64,000 bases of DNA from the NCBI GenBank assembly GCA_964429855.1, contig CAYSDM010000020.1, positions 4,754 to 68,753 on the forward strand. Direction: 5' to 3'. A program made the position numbers and the translations under genes. This DNA is from CALLMM01 sp964429855 (lineage in GTDB: Bacteria > Armatimonadota > Chthonomonadetes > Chthonomonadales > CAJBBX01). Below, piece after piece: positions 43,111 to 51,713 of this stretch; the stretch's first letter is position 1; the number at the start of each line of letters is the position of its first letter. The notes beneath the pieces are model-generated. The model was not told the DNA's origin. It saw nothing but the letters and a program-made list of their open reading frames with translations, and did not search any database.

Positions 43111-44382
43111 ATGAACACAGATCGCATTCTTGCCACCTACCTGCTGGAGACCTCTCATCCGGTGGAACAAGCCGCCGCCGTGATCGCCGGAGAGCAGTCC
43201 TCCGGGACCTTCATCGCGGTTCCGGGCGAAACCCCGGAACTGAAGGCGCGATTCGGTGCACAGATCGAATCGATCGAGATTCTGGATAGCGTCGAGACTC
43301 CCTCCCTTCCCGGAAGCCGACTGCCAAAAGGAACCGACGCTCCGCCGCGCTATCAGCGCGCAAAGATGATCCTCTCCTTTCCCTTCGAGAATATGGGAGC
43401 CAACCTGCCGACCCTCTCCACGACGGTCTGCGGCAACCTCTATGAACTGAGCGATCACTCCGGCTTGAAGCTGCTCGATCTGCAACTGCCGGAAGCATTC
43501 GCGCAGCGCTATCCCGGACCGCAGTTCGGGATCGAAGGCACGCGCCGCCTGTCTGGCGTCTACGACCGCCCGATCATCGGCACGATCGTCAAGCCGAGCG
43601 TGGGGCTGTCCCCGCAGCAGACCGCCGACCTCGCGCGTGAACTGGCAGAGGCGGACATAGACTTCATCAAAGACGATGAACTGATAGCGAACCCGCCGCA
43701 CTCCCCCCTGCCGGAACGGGTCGCCGCCGTGATGCGGGTGATTAACGATCACGCAGACCGCACCGGCAAAAAAATTATGTATGCCTTCAACATCTCCGAC
43801 GATCTGGACAACATGAAACGCCATCACGACACGGTGATGAACGCGGGCGGAACCTGCATCATGCTCAGTCTGAATCATGTGGGATTCGCCGCCGCAGCGC
43901 ATATCCGTCAGCACAGCCAGCTTCCCATTCACGGACACCGCAACGGCTGGGGCATGCTGACCCGCTGCCCCTCTCTGGGCATCGCCTTTTCCGCCTACCA
44001 GAAACTCTGGCGTCTTGCCGGGGCGGATCACCTGCATGTCAACGGGCTGCAGAACAAGTTCTGGGAGCCGGACGATTCGGTGCTGACCTCCATCCGCGCC
44101 TGTCTGACTCCGATGTTCGGCGGTTATCTCGCCATGCCGGTGGTCTCCTCCGGACAGTGGGCGGGACAGGCTCCCGAAACCTACCGGCTCACAGGAACCG
44201 TTGATCTGATGTTTCTGGCGGGAGGCGGCATCATGGCGCATCCAGGCGGGCCGGGAGCCGGAGTCGCCTCTATCCGGCAGGCATGGGAGGCGGCGGTGCA
44301 GAATGTTTCGCTGGAGGAGTATGCGCGCACGCATCGCCAACTGCGCGAGGCGCTGGAGAAGTTCGGAAAACTTCGCGCCTGA
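43111..44382 (+). CDS. RuBisCO-like protein (form IV), transcarboxylase/hydrolase type
   Basis: 423 residues, RuBisCO large-subunit fold. Active-site elements: Lys161 (GTIVKP, equals Lys175), the carbamate site Lys187-Asp188-Asp189-Glu190 (FIKDDE, equals Lys201 to Glu204), His278-Arg279 (HGHRNGWG), a loop-6-like Lys318 (QNKFW), and GGGIMAHPGGPG for phosphate. Position 163 is Ser where true RuBisCO has Lys177 (KPK to KPS), so it is an RLP, not a CO2-fixing enzyme. RLPs next to DUF1537 kinases are known to act as OiaX- or ApnX-type enzymes of 3-oxo-isoapionate-4-phosphate or related acid-sugar pathways. The gene two downstream is such a kinase. Specific substrate inferred. Confidence 0.88.
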   Translation: MNTDRILATYLLETSHPVEQAAAVIAGEQSSGTFIAVPGETPELKARFGAQIESIEILDSVETPSLPGSRLPKGTDAPPRYQRAKMILSFPFENMGANLPTLSTTVCGNLYELSDHSGLKLLDLQLPEAFAQRYPGPQFGIEGTRRLSGVYDRPIIGTIVKPSVGLSPQQTADLARELAEADIDFIKDDELIANPPHSPLPERVAAVMRVINDHADRTGKKIMYAFNISDDLDNMKRHHDTVMNAGGTCIMLSLNHVGFAAAAHIRQHSQLPIHGHRNGWGMLTRCPSLGIAFSAYQKLWRLAGADHLHVNGLQNKFWEPDDSVLTSIRACLTPMFGGYLAMPVVSSGQWAGQAPETYRLTGTVDLMFLAGGGIMAHPGGPGAGVASIRQAWEAAVQNVSLEEYARTHRQLREALEKFGKLRA

Positions 44383-44405
44383 CCACCTGCTAAGGAAGGA
44401 ACCCT

Positions 44406-45842
44406 ATGACCGCCGCCATACCGCAATGGGACGTTTTCGAAGCCTCGTTCCGCGCCGCATTTTCGGGCAACCCGTTCACCGATGTTTCATTCGGCGCGAC
44501 CTTCCGCCTCGGCCATCGCGCCGTTCCGGTGCGGGGCTTTTTTGACGGAGACGACACCTTCCGCGTGCGCTTCATGCCGGATACGCCCGGAGAGTGGCGC
44601 TATGAAACCTACAGCAACCTGGATGCGCTAAATGGTACGGGAGGCTCTTTTTTCTGCGCGCCCCCGCTTCCGAATACGCACGGACCGGTGCAAACGGCGA
44701 ACACATTTCACTTCGCCTATGCGGATGGAACGCCCTTTCATCCTATCGGAACGACCTGCTACGCCTGGACACATCAGGGAGAGGGACTGGAGGAGCAGAC
44801 TCTTCACACGCTGGAAAACGCCCCCTTTAACAAGCTGCGGATGTGCGTCTTCCCCAAAGATTACGACTTCAACCGTAACGAGCCGCCTCTCTACCCGTTT
44901 GAAAAAGGCGACTCGGGCGAATGGGACTTCGCGCGGTTCAATCCCGCCTTCTTCCGTCACTTCGAGACTCGCGTCCGCCAATTGCGCGACATCGGCATCG
45001 AAGCCGACATCATCCTCTTTCACCCCTACGACCGCTGGGGCTTCGCGCGTATGCCCGCCGAGGCGAATGACCGCTACCTGCGCTACCTGATCGCGCGTCT
45101 GGCGGCGTTTCGCAATGTCTGGTGGTCGCTGGCAAACGAGTTTGACTTCATGGACTCCAGGTCCGACGCCGACTGGGAGCGGTTTTTCCGGATTATCCAG
45201 CAGGAAGATCCCTGTCAGCATCTGCGCTCCATTCATAACGGCGTTCGCTGGTACGATCACGGTAAGCCCTGGGTCACCCACGCCAGCATCCAGAACAGCG
45301 ACCTCTACGCCGTCCCCCGATGGCGCGAACAGTACCGCAGGCCGATTGTGGTGGACGAGTGCTGCTACGAGGGCGACATTCACTGGCTCTGGGGCAATCT
45401 GACCGCTGAACAGATGGTCAACCGCTTCTGGATCGGAACCGTCGGCGGAGGCTATGTAGGGCATGGCGAGACCTATCTGCATCCGGAGGAGATTCTCTGG
45501 TGGTCGAAGGGGGGAGTTCTGCATGGCGGCAGTCCTCCCCGAATCGCTTTCCTCAAACAGGTTCTCGAAGCCGCCCCGTGCGGCTGCCTCGAGCCGCTGA
45601 ACGATCGGTGGGATCATCGCGGCGCGCATATCGGCGAGGAGTACTACCTCTACTACTACGCTCGCCGGCAGCCAGCACAGGACCTCTATCATCTGCCGGA
45701 GGCGCACGCCTATCAGGCGGACATCCTCGATGCCTGGAATATGACCATGACGCCCGTGGAGGGGCGGTTTCGCGGCAATTTTCTCCTGAAGCTGCCCGGA
45801 AAGCCCTTCACCGCCGTTCGGTTTCAGAGGGTCGCGCCATGA
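44406..45842 (+). CDS. Apiosidase-like glycoside hydrolase (DUF4038/GH140-type)
   Basis: 478 residues. An N-terminal DUF5060-like sandwich (about 5-100; FRVRFMPDTPGEWRYETYSN) is followed by a TIM barrel (about 100-390) with GTTCYAWTH, NKLRMCVFPKDYDF, DIILFHPYDRWGF, a putative acid/base Glu245 in WWSLANEFDFMD, and Glu318 in IVVDECCYEGD as likely nucleophile. The C-terminal part resembles DUF5605. DUF4038 is known from the GH140 apiosidase BT1012. No signal peptide, so the substrate is likely imported. Starts 23 bases after the RLP; AAGGAAGG precedes the ATG. Confidence 0.8.
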   Translation: MTAAIPQWDVFEASFRAAFSGNPFTDVSFGATFRLGHRAVPVRGFFDGDDTFRVRFMPDTPGEWRYETYSNLDALNGTGGSFFCAPPLPNTHGPVQTANTFHFAYADGTPFHPIGTTCYAWTHQGEGLEEQTLHTLENAPFNKLRMCVFPKDYDFNRNEPPLYPFEKGDSGEWDFARFNPAFFRHFETRVRQLRDIGIEADIILFHPYDRWGFARMPAEANDRYLRYLIARLAAFRNVWWSLANEFDFMDSRSDADWERFFRIIQQEDPCQHLRSIHNGVRWYDHGKPWVTHASIQNSDLYAVPRWREQYRRPIVVDECCYEGDIHWLWGNLTAEQMVNRFWIGTVGGGYVGHGETYLHPEEILWWSKGGVLHGGSPPRIAFLKQVLEAAPCGCLEPLNDRWDHRGAHIGEEYYLYYYARRQPAQDLYHLPEAHAYQADILDAWNMTMTPVEGRFRGNFLLKLPGKPFTAVRFQRVAP

Positions 45843-47200
45843 GCCGCGAAGAGGGGCTGCTGCTGACCTTCTACGGGGACGACTTCACCGGCTCCACCGA
45901 CGGCATGGAGGCGCTGGCAAAGGCGGGGCTGCGCACCGTCCTGTTTCTGGAGCCGCCCGCCCCGGAACAGTTGGAACGCTTTCCGGGCGTGCGCGCCGTC
46001 GGGGTGGCGGGGGTGAGCCGCAGCCTGACGCCGGAAGAGATGGATGTCGAACTACCCCCGATCTTTTCGCGGATGCGCGCCCTGCCCGCGCCGCTGTTTC
46101 ATGTAAAAGTCTGCTCTACCTTCGACTCCTCGCCGCAGGTCGGCAGCATCGGGCATACGCTGGAGTTGGGGCAGCGAATCTTCCATTCGCCGTTTGTGCC
46201 GCTGCTGGTCGGCGCGCCGATTCTCAACCGTTTCTGTCTGTTCGGCAACCTTTTTGCCCGCTCCGGCCCTGAGAGCGAGGTCTTCCGCCTAGACAGACAC
46301 CCGACCATGTCGCGCCACCCGGTTACCCCGATGGACGAGAGCGACCTGTGCCTGCATCTGGGGAAACAGACGGCGCGTAAAATCGGTCTGGTGGATGTGC
46401 TGCAGATCGAGGCGGGGGATTCGGCGGTCGAGGCGCGGTTAGCCGGACTGCAGGAGGAGGGCGCGGAGGCGGTTCTATTTGACATTCTGCGGGACGCGCA
46501 CCTGCCGGTCATCGGGCGCGCCCTGCAGCAGCGTGCCAGCCGCGAAAACCCGCTGTTTATCATCGGCTCTTCGGGGGTGGAGTATGCGCTGGCAGCCTGC
46601 TGGCGCGAAGAGGGATGGCTGGCTCCGACCCCGGTCTTTCACGCTGCTCCGGTGGAGCAGATCGTCGTCGTTTCGGGAAGCTGCTCGCCGGTCACGGCGC
46701 GGCAGATCGAGTGGGCGGTCGCCAGCGGCTTCGCCGAGATTCCGCTCGATACGGCGCAGATCGCCGATCCAGACCAGAGGGAATCTCTGCTGCGCACTAT
46801 CTCGGTAGCGGCAATTGCGGCGGCGCGCAACGGGCGCAGCGTGATCGTTCACACCTGCAAAGGTCCGGACGACCCGCGTCTGCATCAGAGCAGAACCGCG
46901 CCGGGAGCCGCGCAGATGAGCGGCAGATCGCTGGGTTCGGCGCTGGGGCGGATTCTACAGGAGATACTCAGGGAGACGAGCATCACGCGCGCGGCGGTGG
47001 CGGGAGGAGATACCTCCAGTTATGTCGCCAGAGAACTGGGTATCGAGGCGCTGGAAGTCATTACCCCGATGGCTCCCGGCTCTCCGCTCTGTCGAATCTA
47101 TGCCGTCGGGCAGCCTGCTGATGGAAGGGAGATTCTCTTCAAGGGCGGGCAGGTCGGCAGGACGGATCTGCTCGGGAGCATTCTTCGGGGCGCGGTGTAG
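45839..47200 (+). CDS. DUF1537-family four-carbon or branched acid-sugar kinase
   Basis: 453 residues from ATG 45839, which overlaps the previous stop in an ATGA junction. The N-terminal DUF1537 domain shows LTFYGDDFTGSTDGMEALAK, the C-terminal nucleotide-binding domain AVAGGDTSSYVARELGIEA and ILFKGGQVGRTDLLG. Known members phosphorylate erythronate, threonate or, in OiaK, 3-oxo-isoapionate. Together with the neighbouring RLP this suggests an apiose/isoapionate-like route. Substrate is an inference from context. It is cotranslated with the glycosidase. Confidence 0.85.
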   Translation: MSREEGLLLTFYGDDFTGSTDGMEALAKAGLRTVLFLEPPAPEQLERFPGVRAVGVAGVSRSLTPEEMDVELPPIFSRMRALPAPLFHVKVCSTFDSSPQVGSIGHTLELGQRIFHSPFVPLLVGAPILNRFCLFGNLFARSGPESEVFRLDRHPTMSRHPVTPMDESDLCLHLGKQTARKIGLVDVLQIEAGDSAVEARLAGLQEEGAEAVLFDILRDAHLPVIGRALQQRASRENPLFIIGSSGVEYALAACWREEGWLAPTPVFHAAPVEQIVVVSGSCSPVTARQIEWAVASGFAEIPLDTAQIADPDQRESLLRTISVAAIAAARNGRSVIVHTCKGPDDPRLHQSRTAPGAAQMSGRSLGSALGRILQEILRETSITRAAVAGGDTSSYVARELGIEALEVITPMAPGSPLCRIYAVGQPADGREILFKGGQVGRTDLLGSILRGAV

Positions 47201-47218
47201 GGCACAGAGGAGACGAGC

Positions 47219-47605
47219 ATGGCACAGATAGTGCGAGATGAGCGATACTGGGATATGGCCCGAGCGTTCGTTCGGGTCTGGATGGTGGAGATGAACGATG
47301 CGCTCAAGGAGTGCGGGGTGGAGGACACGGAACTACGCAAGGAGATATGCGGACGCGCCGTCTTCGAAATGGGCAACTTCCTCGATCAGTACTGGTTCGA
47401 TGTCAACGGGGATAAGTACTATCCGCTGCTCTGCTTCACCCGTCAGTTCCTCGATTTCGACACCGATCTGGAGGAGGTCGGCGAGATATTCGCGCCCTTC
47501 GAGGTGGAGTATCACTCCTTTGCCTACGACATCGCGGACTGGTACTTCGACGAACAGCAGGAGAACGACGAATCGGCGCGGATGGGATACCTGGACGAGG
47601 AGTAG
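47219..47605 (+). CDS. Small acidic protein of unknown function
   Basis: 128 residues, not recognised. It is strongly acidic and aromatic-rich (FDVNGDKYYPLLCFTRQFLD, YDIADWYFDEQQE), with no signal peptide or membrane segment. AGAGGAGACGAGC precedes the ATG, 18 bases after the kinase stop, so it is probably the last gene of the RLP operon. It converges with the next minus-strand gene. No function can be proposed from sequence. Confidence 0.7.
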   Translation: MAQIVRDERYWDMARAFVRVWMVEMNDALKECGVEDTELRKEICGRAVFEMGNFLDQYWFDVNGDKYYPLLCFTRQFLDFDTDLEEVGEIFAPFEVEYHSFAYDIADWYFDEQQENDESARMGYLDEE

Positions 47606-47635
47606 CGGCGCACGGAGCGACGCGCCGCCCACCTC

Positions 47636-48418
47636 TCACGGCTTCTTCTCTTTGGGCAGCACTCCCAGCATCCACCGCGAGGCCTGCCCCCGTCTCTGCT
47701 CCACCACCAGCCATATCTCATAGACCTGGCCGGGGTTATTCGGATCGGGGTCTACCCGCTGCAGGTAGGCATTCTCGTAGTGAGAACACAGTATACCGAT
47801 TCGCTCCCAAATCCCGCGAGGCGGACCGTATATCCGGGCGTAGATCGCCTGCTCGAACAGACGACGCTGCGCAGGCGTCAGATCGGCTGCCGAGAGACGA
47901 ACTCCCTGGTGAAGCGCCTGAATCTGCGGCGCGGTCAGCGTGCGCGCCAGTGAGAGGAGCGACTCTCCCCAGCGTTGATGCTCCAGGTCTGGCGCTGTAT
48001 CGGGCAGTATGGTCAACTGATCCTTCGCGACCTGCCGATACTCCTGCAGGAGCATTGGAGGTATGTCATCCGGGTTTGTGAACCGCTTGTTCATCAGGAT
48101 CACGCCGGCGCGGGAAGCCCGCCACTGATAATCAAAGCGTTCAGACAGCCGATTCAGAGCCTCCCGCAGGGTTCCCTGAAAAGAGAAATCCGCTTTCTCG
48201 CGTAGAGGCGTTCCTTCAACGGCGGCTCTCACACCGTACTTCTCTGCCATCTCCTTCAAAATATCGGCGAGGGAGGAGTGTTTATGATCCAGGACAACCT
48301 CTTTCTCCAGCATCTGTTTCATTCGGTCTGTCGGTTGTGCCTCTGCCAACGGCGAATCCGCCGGAACCATCGCGCTAACTGCGCACAACAGGAGGATAGG
48401 TCCATTCCATTTCCACAT
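47636..48418 (-). CDS. Exported STN-domain protein A
   Basis: 260 residues with a cleavable signal peptide (MWKWNGPILLLCAVSAMVPA). Residues about 40-110 form an STN-like (secretin/TonB N-terminus) motif: KHSSLADILKEMAEKYGVRA, FSFQGTLREALNRLSERFDY and a hydrophobic strand AGVILMNKRF. The rest (110-260) is not recognised and includes ERIGILCSHYENAYL and a Trp near the end. STN domains usually sit before pores, but none follows here. Starts with ATG 48418 with GGAG upstream. Upstream is a relative, STN protein B. Confidence 0.72.
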   Translation of the reverse strand: MWKWNGPILLLCAVSAMVPADSPLAEAQPTDRMKQMLEKEVVLDHKHSSLADILKEMAEKYGVRAAVEGTPLREKADFSFQGTLREALNRLSERFDYQWRASRAGVILMNKRFTNPDDIPPMLLQEYRQVAKDQLTILPDTAPDLEHQRWGESLLSLARTLTAPQIQALHQGVRLSAADLTPAQRRLFEQAIYARIYGPPRGIWERIGILCSHYENAYLQRVDPDPNNPGQVYEIWLVVEQRRGQASRWMLGVLPKEKKP

Positions 48419-48468
48419 ACGTTTCTCCAGTCATCAGAAACAAAACGCCTTGAGATCAGCCAATAGAT

Positions 48469-49269
48469 CTAACGCTCCCGCCATGCGCCAGAGACATTCC
48501 CGCCAAAACTGACAAGATGCTGATCTCCCTGATAGATGCCTATCAACATCACATTTGCCGATTCAAACCATAGAGAGGCTGCCGCAGGACGAATGCTTTG
48601 CACCCCGAATTCATTATGCAACAGCCCCTGCAGGGAACTGTAGTTCTGAAGCAGCAGCCATAGCAGAAGGCGCGTATGATGTTCCGACTGCAACTCCGAG
48701 ACAGCAATCGTCTCTCGCTTCCGAAGCAGAGGCTCCAGTTCTGCCAACAGTTGATTCGTCTGATTCCGGGCGATACTCATGATCGGACCATACCGGGGGA
48801 TGGACGTGATTTCTGAGGGGTCGTCCTTGGGCAGAGCGGGAAGATGCAGCCAGGTTCGAAGGTCCCTCGGCAAGCCTGTCTGCATTGCTATCGGAATGTC
48901 CTCCAGCCGACCAGGGCGACGCGCCACCTTGCGTTTCAGCAGGTAACGCCCCGGCTCGACGCGGCTCCATGTCCAGTCATGCAGTTCCGCCAGCGCATCC
49001 AGCGCTTCACGGGCGGTCAGTCCTTCCATCTGTACGATCAGCCGTCGCTGGCGCAGATAGTCGGCTGCCTGAAGGGTCAGTCCGGTCTGGGAGGAGAGCT
49101 GCGTCATAACCCTGCCCAGGGTCGTCTCTCCCAGAGTGAGCGTTACCGGGGCATCCAGCCGGGCGTCATCCGTGTCGGGAGGCTGGGGTTGCCCGAAGGA
49201 GGGCAGGGATATCCCGACCCACACCACAGCCATCGCATACAGTGTCGCATGACGTTTCCAGTTATCCAT
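48469..49269 (-). CDS. Exported STN-domain protein B
   Basis: 266 residues from ATG 49269, preceded by GGGAG. Signal peptide with SFGQ near residue 27. STN-like region (about 40-115): LTLGETTLGRVMTQLSSQTG, MEGLTAREALDALAELHDW and RYLLKRKVARRPG. The C-terminal 150 residues (about 115-266) are unrelated to known families in my view. It lies 51 bases upstream of STN protein A in the same orientation, and both have the same layout, suggesting duplication or a partnership. Confidence 0.72.
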   Translation of the reverse strand: MDNWKRHATLYAMAVVWVGISLPSFGQPQPPDTDDARLDAPVTLTLGETTLGRVMTQLSSQTGLTLQAADYLRQRRLIVQMEGLTAREALDALAELHDWTWSRVEPGRYLLKRKVARRPGRLEDIPIAMQTGLPRDLRTWLHLPALPKDDPSEITSIPRYGPIMSIARNQTNQLLAELEPLLRKRETIAVSELQSEHHTRLLLWLLLQNYSSLQGLLHNEFGVQSIRPAAASLWFESANVMLIGIYQGDQHLVSFGGNVSGAWRER

Positions 49270-49358
49270 CGTTTTACTCCCGAAGCTCCACTGCCGGAAT
49301 GGATCGGAGTCCCGATCCACTCCGGCGCCTATGCAGCGGTTCCGAGACTGTTATTCGC

Positions 49359-49892
49359 CTACGGCTTGTACTGGAACTCGCAGAATGCCTGTGCGCTGGT
49401 TGTCGGATAGTTCCTGTTATTCCTCGCATAGGCATAGAGTGTGACCGTGCGAGTTGCCTGAGGACTGAACGTAGTCGTCGGGGTGGTGTCAGTCTTGTCA
49501 TATGGATTCAGGGAGTCCGTATTGTAACCCATTGAGCCAGTATAACAGTAGAATGAGGTACTGGCATAGGCAGGACTGCCTGTCTTTGTTCCAGTTTGGT
49601 GCCCGGTCGGCGTGGTATTGACGGAAGGAAACCCGGGAGGCGCGTAGTAGGTTCGCTTGAAGCGAACCTCTATGACTGAGTAGTATGTTGAGCCAGATGA
49701 AAAGACCGCGATAGCCTCGACGCTGCATCCGTTCGGTCCTCCGGTATACACTGTGTTACCCACGCGTTGAATAATCCCGTTTGGGCCATCAACCTCATAG
49801 TCACTCCAGGACTGTGCATACGCTGATGTCGCGATCATCAGGCAGAGCATCGCCAAAATTCCCATGAACAGGGTTTGTATGCGATTCTTCAC
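49359..49892 (-). CDS. Small exported Tyr/Thr-rich protein
   Basis: 177 residues from GTG 49892, the codon after AAAGGAGATT; a weaker ATG at 49910 is possible. Signal peptide MKNRIQTLFMGILAMLCLM, cleaved near AYAQ. The mature part is rich in Tyr, Thr, Ser and Gly with four Cys (GGPNGCSVEA, TSFYCYTG, AFCEFQ), giving likely disulfides. No family recognised. First of three exported genes in the same direction. Confidence 0.65.
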   Translation of the reverse strand: MKNRIQTLFMGILAMLCLMIATSAYAQSWSDYEVDGPNGIIQRVGNTVYTGGPNGCSVEAIAVFSSGSTYYSVIEVRFKRTYYAPPGFPSVNTTPTGHQTGTKTGSPAYASTSFYCYTGSMGYNTDSLNPYDKTDTTPTTTFSPQATRTVTLYAYARNNRNYPTTSAQAFCEFQYKP

Positions 49893-50240
49893 AATCTCCT
49901 TTCTGAGCATAAAGGGCAAAAAGGGCAAGCGACCGGGCGAGAGGCAGCAACAGGCGCAGCGGGGGCGCACGTGTGCGAGGGAAAGGCGAGAGGGCAAAAA
50001 CGGGTCGCCTGAATAGAGACAGAGGTTGGACGATGAGACAGAATGCGTTGGCGGACAACCCGATTCTGCAACCTGGACCAGTTCTTCATCACACTACTCC
50101 AGTTCACAACCACGCGAATCGCGTTAGAGGAAGAGTATAACACTCTGTTTTCAGCAACACAAGGTTTTTTTATCACGTAATATGCTTATGCTGTGACAGG
50201 ATCGCAGATACGGTTCTTACGGATGCGAAGTCCGTACCGC
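49893..50240. other. Gap of about 350 bases with no gene seen
   Basis: The minus-strand gene start lies at its left edge. The rest holds low-complexity purine-rich sequence (49920-50000) and AT-rich sequence (50080-50190), where a promoter for the exported genes could lie. No conserved ORF or RNA was recognised. Confidence 0.5.
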
Positions 50241-50283
50241 AAAAAAACATCCCCGTGTGGAAGAGGACTCCCACGCGGGGATT
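50241..50283 (-). terminator. Terminator of rseP
   Basis: On the minus strand AATCCCCGCGTGGG pairs with CCACACGGGGATG across a short loop, followed by a run of seven T. It sits 20 bases past the rseP stop. Confidence 0.8.
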
Positions 50284-50303
50284 TGAGAAGGGCGCGTTCG
50301 CCG

Positions 50304-51686
50304 TCAGTGAAGCGAGCGTCCCGCGAGTATGCGGCTGATATCGTTGAACATGACGAAGATAATCAGCAGCGCGAGGAGGCCCAGCCCGATCATCTGAGCG
50401 CGATAGACCTCGCGGGGCGACAGCTTTCGCCGCCGCAGCTTCTCCCATCCCAGCAGCATCAGGTGACCGCCGTCCAGAATCGGAATGGGGAGCAGGTTCA
50501 TAATTCCCAGGCTGAGACTGAGCGAACCCATCATCATCACCAGATGCTCGATCCCGAGCCGCTGGAACGCCGTCGCCATCTGCCCCATCGCGATCGGTCC
50601 GCCGACTGCCTCCTTGACCTGCCGGTTGCGCACCACATTATACAGCCCCACCACATACCCGGCGGTCATCAGCGTACCCGCCTGAATGGACTCGACCGGA
50701 CCGCTTCGCGCGAACTGCGGGTTGGGAACCACCTCCAGACGCCCGCGCTTCTCCATCAGCGGCTTGCCGTCGGGGCCGTTGACGACCTTTCCGTCACGGA
50801 TCATCGGCACATCTTTGGCGCGCGGGGTGGCAAACAGGGTTATGTCGCTGCCGTCGCGGCGCACCGTCAACTGAAGGCGGACTCCCGCGCTCTCATTGAT
50901 CTTCTTGATCATCGCTTCGCCGTCGTTGATCGGCACGCCGTTGATGGCGACGATCCGGTCGCCGGTGCGCAGTCCGGCTTCCGCCCCCGCTCCTCCCGGC
51001 ATCACCTGCACGATCTGCGTGGTCAGTTTATTGGTGGGCAGCCCGATGGTGATTCCCATCAGGCAGAAGACGAGAAATCCAAAGACGAGACTGGCGAGCG
51101 GTCCGGCGAAGATGACCAGCGCGCGCTGATAGATCGGTTTCTGGCTGTAGAGTCCGGTGTCATTGGCGCGGGTATCAGCGGCGAGGACCATCTCCACCAG
51201 CTTCTGTTCGTCGGCGGTCATACGCGGCGAATGGCGCAGCGCCTCCAGGTCCTGCCGCCCCGTTTCGGTGAGTCTGCCATCGGTTCCGATGGCGGAGCGA
51301 ACGGTCTGGCGCGTCTCGGCGGAGATATTCTCCGCGTTGATGCCCGCCATCGTATCGGCATCCAACTGCGCGAACATCCGATCCATGTCGGCGTCTTCCT
51401 TGAGGTTTGGATGCCGGATCGCCTCCAGAATGGGACGGCCACCGGAGATGTCATCCGGCTCCATGCCAGCGATCTTGACAAAGCCGCCCAGCGGGATAGA
51501 GCGCACGTTATAGACGGTCTCTCCACGCTGACCAATACGCCAGATCACCGGTCCGAAGAACAGAGAGAAGTCCTCCACACGCATCTTGAACCACTTTGCC
51601 ATCGCATAGTGGCCCCACTCATGCACCACCACCAGGATGCTCAGAATAATCAGCAGCCAGAAAATCCCTTTAATTACTTCAGGCAT
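50304..51686 (-). CDS. rseP: Site-2 zinc metalloprotease RseP (M50B)
   Basis: Intramembrane protease cleaving anti-sigma factors or signal peptides. 460 residues from ATG 51686, with GGAG 9 bases upstream. His22-Glu23-x2-His26 (VVHEWGHY) is the zinc motif in TM1, and LLPIPILDGGHLMLL provides the third ligand in a C-terminal TM. A PDZ domain lies at about 205-270 (VMPGGAGAEAGLRTGDRIVA). A long insertion of about 90 residues rich in Asp/Glu/Arg (about 70-160) separates TM1 and the PDZ region. dxr is directly upstream, a common arrangement. Confidence 0.93.
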   Translation of the reverse strand: MPEVIKGIFWLLIILSILVVVHEWGHYAMAKWFKMRVEDFSLFFGPVIWRIGQRGETVYNVRSIPLGGFVKIAGMEPDDISGGRPILEAIRHPNLKEDADMDRMFAQLDADTMAGINAENISAETRQTVRSAIGTDGRLTETGRQDLEALRHSPRMTADEQKLVEMVLAADTRANDTGLYSQKPIYQRALVIFAGPLASLVFGFLVFCLMGITIGLPTNKLTTQIVQVMPGGAGAEAGLRTGDRIVAINGVPINDGEAMIKKINESAGVRLQLTVRRDGSDITLFATPRAKDVPMIRDGKVVNGPDGKPLMEKRGRLEVVPNPQFARSGPVESIQAGTLMTAGYVVGLYNVVRNRQVKEAVGGPIAMGQMATAFQRLGIEHLVMMMGSLSLSLGIMNLLPIPILDGGHLMLLGWEKLRRRKLSPREVYRAQMIGLGLLALLIIFVMFNDISRILAGRSLH

Positions 51687-51713
51687 ACGCAGCAACTCCG
51701 TCCGATCGCAGTT

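Noticed and set aside
43111..44382. A true RuBisCO large subunit
   Set aside because: The Lys177-equivalent is Ser163 and no small subunit or phosphoribulokinase is near; it is a RuBisCO-like protein.
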